Shown: positions 57,715 to 61,160 of the stretch, piece by piece | How the letters are laid out: each line of letters begins with the position of its first letter | How positions within the stretch are numbered: the stretch's first letter is position 1 | NCBI GenBank assembly: GCA_046566145.1 | Contig: JBKHXF010000004.1 | Location: 1-61,160, forward strand | Reading direction: 5' to 3' | Length of the DNA: 61,160 nt | From: JBKHXF01 sp046566145 | GTDB taxonomy: Bacteria > Actinomycetota > Nitriliruptoria > Nitriliruptorales > Nitriliruptoraceae | Translations under genes and position numbers: made by a program | The notes under the pieces: model-generated | The model's input: the letters and a program-made list of their open reading frames with translations, nothing else | The model's database searches: none | What the model was told of the DNA's origin: nothing

Positions 57715-58629
57715 GTCATCGATACGTGCAAATACGCATCATCTTGCCAATCACAGCGCGCATATGGCCCAACAAGGAGAACTCCGTGTCCGATTTGTGC
57801 TACGAGCAAGTCCATCGTGCGGCGCCACCTGGTGCCGGCCTTCGGGCACCTGCCCCTCGCCAACCTCGACCCGTCGAGCGTGCAGCGGTGGGTCAACGAG
57901 ACGGCGGCACGGGACGGGTCGGCGGCGGTCGACACGCAGGTGCCCATCCTGCGGGCGGCGCTGGCGTCGGCCGTGCGCCGGCGGATGGTCCCGCACAACG
58001 TCGCGACGATGGTCGACCTGCCGTCGCACGCGGCGAAGCGGATGACGTTCCTCGAGCCCGACGAGCTCCGCGCCCTGCTGGAGCACGAGGACCGGGAGTG
58101 GGCGCGCGACGCGGTGCTCGGGCTGGCGTTCACGGGCGCCCGCTTCTCCGAGCTGGCCGCGCTGACCCCGGCGGACGTCAACCTGCTGCACTCGACCATC
58201 GACATCTACGCCACCAAGACCAAGACGCACCGGACCATCGCCATCGCCGGACCCCTGCGCCCGGTGCTGGAGCGGCGGCTGGCGGCGGGGCACGAGCGGG
58301 TGTTCACCACTGACTCGGGCGCCGTCCTGCGCGCGCCCAACTTCCGCAGCCGGGTGTGGTATCCGCTGTGCGCACGGGCGGGCGTCTCCGACGTGCGCGT
58401 CCACGACCTCCGCCACACCTGCGCGTCGTGGCTAATCGGCTCGGGAGCCAACCCCGTGCAGGTGTGCGCGTGGCTCGGTCACTCGAAGCCGACGCAGACG
58501 CTCGACACCTACGCCCACATCTTCCGCACGGACATGGAGTCGCTGGCTGACTCCCTCGACCGGATGTGGGCCACGTCTGAGTGTGGTGAGAATGTGGTGC
58601 CGACGTTGCGAGCGGGGGGTGCCTCCTAG
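57712..58629 (+). CDS. Tyrosine integrase, N-terminally shortened
   Basis: The catalytic core is complete: Arg in LAFTGARFSELAALT (about residue 142), Lys in TKTKTHRTIAI, His-x-x-Arg in VHDLRHTCASWLIG (about 229), and the second His and the Tyr nucleophile in WLGHSKPTQTLDTYAHIF (about 260). At most 305 residues are available, and homology begins only at SIVRRHLVPAFGHLPLANL (about residue 34). The arm-binding N-terminus and part of the core-binding domain are missing. The reading-frame start (TTG 57712) lies in the AT-rich control region. Probably defective in excision. It ends 31 bases from tRNA-Lys, its expected target. Confidence 0.85.
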   Translation: MVIDTCKYASSCQSQRAYGPTRRTPCPICATSKSIVRRHLVPAFGHLPLANLDPSSVQRWVNETAARDGSAAVDTQVPILRAALASAVRRRMVPHNVATMVDLPSHAAKRMTFLEPDELRALLEHEDREWARDAVLGLAFTGARFSELAALTPADVNLLHSTIDIYATKTKTHRTIAIAGPLRPVLERRLAAGHERVFTTDSGAVLRAPNFRSRVWYPLCARAGVSDVRVHDLRHTCASWLIGSGANPVQVCAWLGHSKPTQTLDTYAHIFRTDMESLADSLDRMWATSECGENVVPTLRAGGAS

Positions 58630-58659
58630 GTGTTTCCGCTGGTCAGAGTGTGTTTCTAG

Positions 58660-58694
58660 GTGCGCCGCCAGGGACTCGAACCCCGAACCTGCCG
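58660..58694 (-). other. Proximal attachment site copy within tRNA-Lys
   Basis: Covers the acceptor and T arm of tRNA-Lys and one flanking base. It is the intact member of the 35-bp duplication; integrase-proximal. Confidence 0.85.
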
Positions 58695-58733
58695 GTTAAG
58701 AGCCGGATGCTCTACCAATTGAGCTAGCGGCGC
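58661..58733 (-). tRNA. tRNA-Lys (anticodon CTT)
   Basis: A 73-nt cloverleaf: acceptor GCGCCGC pairs with GCGGCGC; D arm with AGCTCAATTGGTAGAGC; anticodon loop CTCTTAA on a CCGG-type stem; T arm GTTCGAG. Its 3' end is duplicated at 56115. CCA is not encoded. Confidence 0.95.
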
Positions 58734-58785
58734 GAGCCGCGCGGACGGTACCCGAAGGCGTTCCGGCCACGCGAGTCGAACGCGG

Positions 58786-58861
58786 GGTGGCTGAGGGGAC
58801 TTGAACCCCCGGCCTCCTGGACCACAACCAGGCGCTCTAACCGAGCTGAGCTACAGCCACC
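58786..58861 (-). tRNA. tRNA-His (anticodon GTG)
   Basis: The cloverleaf has acceptor GTGGCTG pairing with CAGCCAC, anticodon loop TTGTGGT, and T arm GTTCAAG. G-1 is encoded (58861) opposite C73 (58786), the histidine identity pair. CCA is not encoded. It lies 52 bases upstream of tRNA-Lys on the same strand, so they may be co-transcribed. Confidence 0.95.
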
Positions 58862-58962
58862 ATGGGTCGCACGCCTGTGGGCCGGAGCCCTCGGCGCGCG
58901 GGCGGGATGGTACGGGGCGGGGCTCAGGCCGGCAAAGCGGCCGCCCACCCCCGCCCACGCCC

Positions 58963-60294
58963 TCACCTGACCTCGATCCGCGTGTCGGGCTGGAAGGCGA
59001 ACCACACGAACCAGAACGTGTCGTCCCGGGGGACCTCCGCGAGCCGGGCGCCAACGAGCTCGCCGTCGACCGCCCGGCCGAACAGGTCCCACGTGGTGCC
59101 GGTCTCGGCGTCCACGACGCGGGCGGAGGCGTCCGGCGCGGGGGAGAAGGTGAGCACGCGCCCGTCGAGCGTCCGCTCGAACACGGCGGTCTGGCCGACG
59201 TCCTCGCCGGCGGCGACGGTGTCGGCGTCCAGCGCGGAGGCCTGGCCGGGCGCCCAGAAGGCGACCAGCGGCTCGCCGTCGACCTCGAGCTCGACGACGC
59301 GCTCCTCGACCAGGCGGTCCCACGGCACCGCCGCCGGGTCGACCTCGGCGCCGACGCCGAGCACGCGGCTGTCGGGGTCGAGCCGCTCGTCGGTGGGGCC
59401 ACGGAACAGGAACCCGGAGCCGTTGCCCTCGTGGCCGGGGTAGGGGTTGCGGCCGTAGTCGCGCCCCGGGACCGACTCGCGCGCCAGCACGAGGCCGTCG
59501 GGGAAGGCCGCGCGGAACTCGCTCCACGCGACCAGCGACGTCGCGACGCGGTCGAGGGTGGTGCCGACCACCTCGGGCTGGCCCCACACGGCCTCACCGG
59601 CGAACTGCGACCACAGGGTGCGGGTCTGCCGGTCGTACATCACGAGGTTCGAGCGGTAGAGACGCCCGGACGTGCCGAAGTCCCACGCCTCGCCGTCGAC
59701 GACGCGGGAGAACGCGAGCCCGGAGTTGCACAGCGGGCAGTAGGTGACCACGAGCGGCTCGCCCCCGACCACGTCGTTGACGATCTCGTGCTGGGTCATG
59801 ATCCGCAGCGGGTAGGCGCGGGCGTCCCCCTCGACCTCGACGACCATCACCGACTCGGCGTCCTCGAGCCACGTGTCGGCGACGGCGACCGACTCGACGC
59901 AGGGGTCGTCGACCGGGAGGATGCCGTCGGGCGGGGGACCGCCGGGCAGGACCTCCTCGGTGTCGAAGCCCTCGAGGGCCACCACCGGCTCGTCGTCGGA
60001 CCCCTCCCACGGGAAGAAGCCCACCGGGTTGGGGTGCGGTGATGCCACGGGCACGCTCGCCGACCCGCCGTCGACCTCCTCGACCCGCGTGCAGGCCTCG
60101 TCGCCGCCGGCGGCCGGCTCGCTGCCGGCGTCGGTGGTCCCGGCGCCGCCCGCCGCACCGCCGGCGCACGCGGTCGCCACGAGGGCGAGGACCAGTGGGA
60201 CGGCGATCCGGGCGAGGCGACCGAGGCGAGCTGCGGGGAGGGGGCCCGGGGTGCCCGTCGGGTGCGCCGGGAGTGGGGTCGAGGGCGTCGGCAT
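58963..60294 (-). CDS. DUF3179 lipoprotein
   Basis: This 443-residue protein has a long n-region and a lipobox (LVATACAGG, Cys near 43), so it is membrane-tethered outside. DUF3179 motifs are intact: VVALEGFDTEEVLPGGPPPDGI, then ARAYPLRIMTQHEIVND, VTYCPLCNSGLAFSR, FGTSGRLYRSNLVMYDRQTRTLWSQF and GRNPYPGHEG. The CPLCNS Cys pair suggests metal or disulfide chemistry. The family role is unknown. The ATG lacks a visible ribosome site. A 198-base GC-rich gap with the DUF1499 terminator precedes it. Confidence 0.88.
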   Translation of the reverse strand: MPTPSTPLPAHPTGTPGPLPAARLGRLARIAVPLVLALVATACAGGAAGGAGTTDAGSEPAAGGDEACTRVEEVDGGSASVPVASPHPNPVGFFPWEGSDDEPVVALEGFDTEEVLPGGPPPDGILPVDDPCVESVAVADTWLEDAESVMVVEVEGDARAYPLRIMTQHEIVNDVVGGEPLVVTYCPLCNSGLAFSRVVDGEAWDFGTSGRLYRSNLVMYDRQTRTLWSQFAGEAVWGQPEVVGTTLDRVATSLVAWSEFRAAFPDGLVLARESVPGRDYGRNPYPGHEGNGSGFLFRGPTDERLDPDSRVLGVGAEVDPAAVPWDRLVEERVVELEVDGEPLVAFWAPGQASALDADTVAAGEDVGQTAVFERTLDGRVLTFSPAPDASARVVDAETGTTWDLFGRAVDGELVGARLAEVPRDDTFWFVWFAFQPDTRIEVR

Positions 60295-60460
60295 CGGCTC
60301 GGCTCGGGGCGGGTGCTGGTCCGGGGGGTCGCCCGGGGCAACGCCCGGCGCCCCCCGGTGTTCCCACCCGCCGCCCCACCGACCTTCGGTCTGCCCCGGT
60401 GACCGTCGGTGGGCGGTTCGCGCGCGACCCTCGACCGGGGTCCGCCGCCCACGGTCCCGA

Positions 60461-60484
60461 CGCCCCGCCGACCTCGGCGGGGCG
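60461..60484 (-). terminator. Hairpin after the DUF1499 gene
   Basis: CGCCCCGCCGA/TCGGCGGGGCG, about ten pairs around a two-base centre, immediately beyond the DUF1499 stop on the minus strand. Confidence 0.6.
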
Positions 60485-60492
60485 CCGCCCGT

Positions 60493-60951
60493 TCAACAGG
60501 TCAGCGCGGCCCGGAGCGCCTCCACCCGCTCGGCGTTGACGCCGAGGTCGTCCGTCCCGACCCGCGACGCGGACCGGACCTCCACGCCGCCGGCGGTCGC
60601 CAGCAGCTCGAGGTCGTCGACGAAGCCGAACACCCGGCTCGTCGCCGTGAGGTGCGCGTACCCGGCGGCCTCGTCCCGCTCGACGAGCTCGGTGCGCGGC
60701 AGGGAGGTGGCGGCGGCGACGGCCGCGTCGAGGGCCTCCGCGGGCGGCAGGTCACACGCGAGCGGCTCGACCTCCGCGACGGGTGGTCCGGAGGTCGACA
60801 CGCAGTTCGGCGTCGCCGGACACGCGGCGAGCGCACCACCGTCCGGGCCCGCGGCGACGGGCTCCCCGGACCCGGCGTACAACCGGCCGAGGCCGACGAC
60901 CGCGACGAGGCCGAGAACGACGAGGAGGGCAGCGCGGACGGGCGCAGGCAT
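60493..60951 (-). CDS. DUF1499 family protein
   Basis: This 152-residue protein has an N-terminal hydrophobic anchor (ALLVVLGLVAVVGLGRLYA). The DUF1499 domain has CPATPNCVSTSGPP near residue 45, AHLTATSRVFGFVDDLEL and VEVRSASRVGTDDLGVNAERVEAL. These Ser/Arg/Asp motifs are characteristic, but the function of DUF1499 is unknown. The ATG has GGAGGCG upstream. A 24-base gap separates it from the partial transporter gene on the same strand, so they may be in one operon. Confidence 0.9.
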   Translation of the reverse strand: MPAPVRAALLVVLGLVAVVGLGRLYAGSGEPVAAGPDGGALAACPATPNCVSTSGPPVAEVEPLACDLPPAEALDAAVAAATSLPRTELVERDEAAGYAHLTATSRVFGFVDDLELLATAGGVEVRSASRVGTDDLGVNAERVEALRAALTC

Positions 60952-60975
60952 CGGGCGCCTCCGGGGACGGGGCCG

Positions 60976-61160
60976 TCAGGGGGTCGCGGCAGGGTTCGGG
61001 GCCGCCGGCGGCCCGGTCGGGGACGGAGACAGGAGCGGCCGCAGCCGCTGCATCGCCCACGTCCCGAGCGCCGGCCCCGGGGCGAGCAGCACGAACGCCC
61101 ACCGCCACGAGGCCGCCTCCGCGACGAGCGGCACGAGCCAGATGGTGACGACCGTGAGCG
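60976..61160 (-). CDS. MFS-type transporter, C-terminal end only
   Basis: The minus-strand frame runs open to the window edge. It encodes LTVVTIWLVPLVAEAASWRWAF, VLLAPGPALGTWAMQRLRPL and a short Pro-rich tail before TGA (60976-60978). The WRWAF...LAPGPALG...RLR pattern is the usual last helix of major-facilitator transporters. Only about 60 residues are visible, so the substrate group cannot be judged. Confidence 0.6.
   Translation of the reverse strand, partial: LTVVTIWLVPLVAEAASWRWAFVLLAPGPALGTWAMQRLRPLLSPSPTGPPAAPNPAATP

Larger units (their letters stand above)
56115..58694. mobile_element. Decayed integrative element in the 3' end of tRNA-Lys(CTT)
   Basis: The segment is bounded by a 35-bp direct repeat of the tRNA 3' end and carries an integrase gene next to the intact tRNA copy. 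It contains an ssb fragment that starts right at the distal repeat, an AT-hook protein and an XRE regulator. The terminator that should follow the tRNA sits outside the distal repeat. Only about 2.5 kb remains, so most of the original element has been lost. Confidence 0.85.

Noticed and set aside
57488..58045. A second frame through the start of the integrase region (MAQQGELRVRFVLRA...) as its missing N-terminus
   Set aside because: Joining it to the integrase would need a frameshift at an arbitrary position and the sequence does not resemble an arm-binding domain.

Overview
High-GC (about 73 percent) bacterial chromosome segment with actinobacterial hallmarks. These include the conserved block mec / cysO / cysM / metallo-hydrolase / rph / rdgB known from Mycobacterium (Rv1334-Rv1341), GTG-rich starts, TANNNT -10 boxes with several apparently leaderless genes, a PucR regulator, PPK2, a CysO-type sulfur carrier and an LPATG-anchored lipase. 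Many predicted secreted proteins are rich in Asp and Glu. A deep-branching actinobacterium (for example a Nitriliruptoria/Euzebya-like lineage) is my guess, not a demonstrated assignment.

Layout. 1-8.9 kb: partial membrane protein, alpha/beta hydrolase, tmRNA (ssrA), sugar-epimerase-like SDR, a secreted protein, a CPA1 antiporter with a TrkA_C tail, an acidic lipoprotein and an IMPase. 8.9-12.7 kb: acyl-CoA desaturase with a palindromic operator, a TetR regulator, and an aminotransferase/omega-amidase pair. 12.7-21.4 kb: membrane hydrolase, PPK2, ATP-grasp, TIGR01777 and FAD oxidoreductase genes, a sortase-anchored lipase, a molybdopterin oxidoreductase, and the first of two paralogous small secreted proteins. 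21.5-24 kb: accessory patch with a PCD-like protein, a lipoprotein, a hicAB toxin-antitoxin pair whose hicA carries a one-base frameshift, and an integrase C-terminal relic, followed by a family-5 UDG. 24.1-36.3 kb: second secreted paralogue, DUF1295, CNNM/CBS protein, selD with an in-frame UGA (selenocysteine), then mec, cysO, cysM, the metallo-hydrolase, rph and rdgB, interrupted by a DICT/degenerate-GGDEF gene and a YcaQ-type glycosylase. 36.3-45 kb: secreted hydrolase, ABC exporter, FNT channel, SDR, serine hydrolase, an IS110-family element with a structured non-coding leader, and a nucleotide-sugar epimerase. 45-56 kb: tRNA-Leu, EamA transporter, DJ-1/PfpI and flavodoxin-fold proteins, PucR, a surface copper-radical oxidase and a universal stress protein. 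56.1-58.7 kb: a 2.5 kb decayed integrative element in tRNA-Lys(CTT), bounded by a 35-bp duplication of the tRNA 3' end and containing an ssb fragment, an AT-hook protein, an XRE regulator and a tyrosine integrase. 58.7-61.2 kb: tRNA-Lys, tRNA-His, DUF3179 lipoprotein, DUF1499 protein and a partial MFS transporter.

Functional links. CysO-CysM-Mec forms a sulfur-carrier route to cysteine; here CysO ends in Gly-Gly-Ala-Ala, so the carrier must be trimmed before use. The aminotransferase and omega-amidase fit the glutamine-transaminase/omega-amidase pathway. The desaturase, its palindromes and the TetR gene look like one membrane-lipid control unit. The most informative signals are the UGA-containing selD, the CysO tail, the tRNA-Lys element whose insertion displaced the tRNA terminator by 2.5 kb, the IS110 leader hairpin, the frameshifted hicA, and a precise TANNNT-N7-start architecture at six genes.
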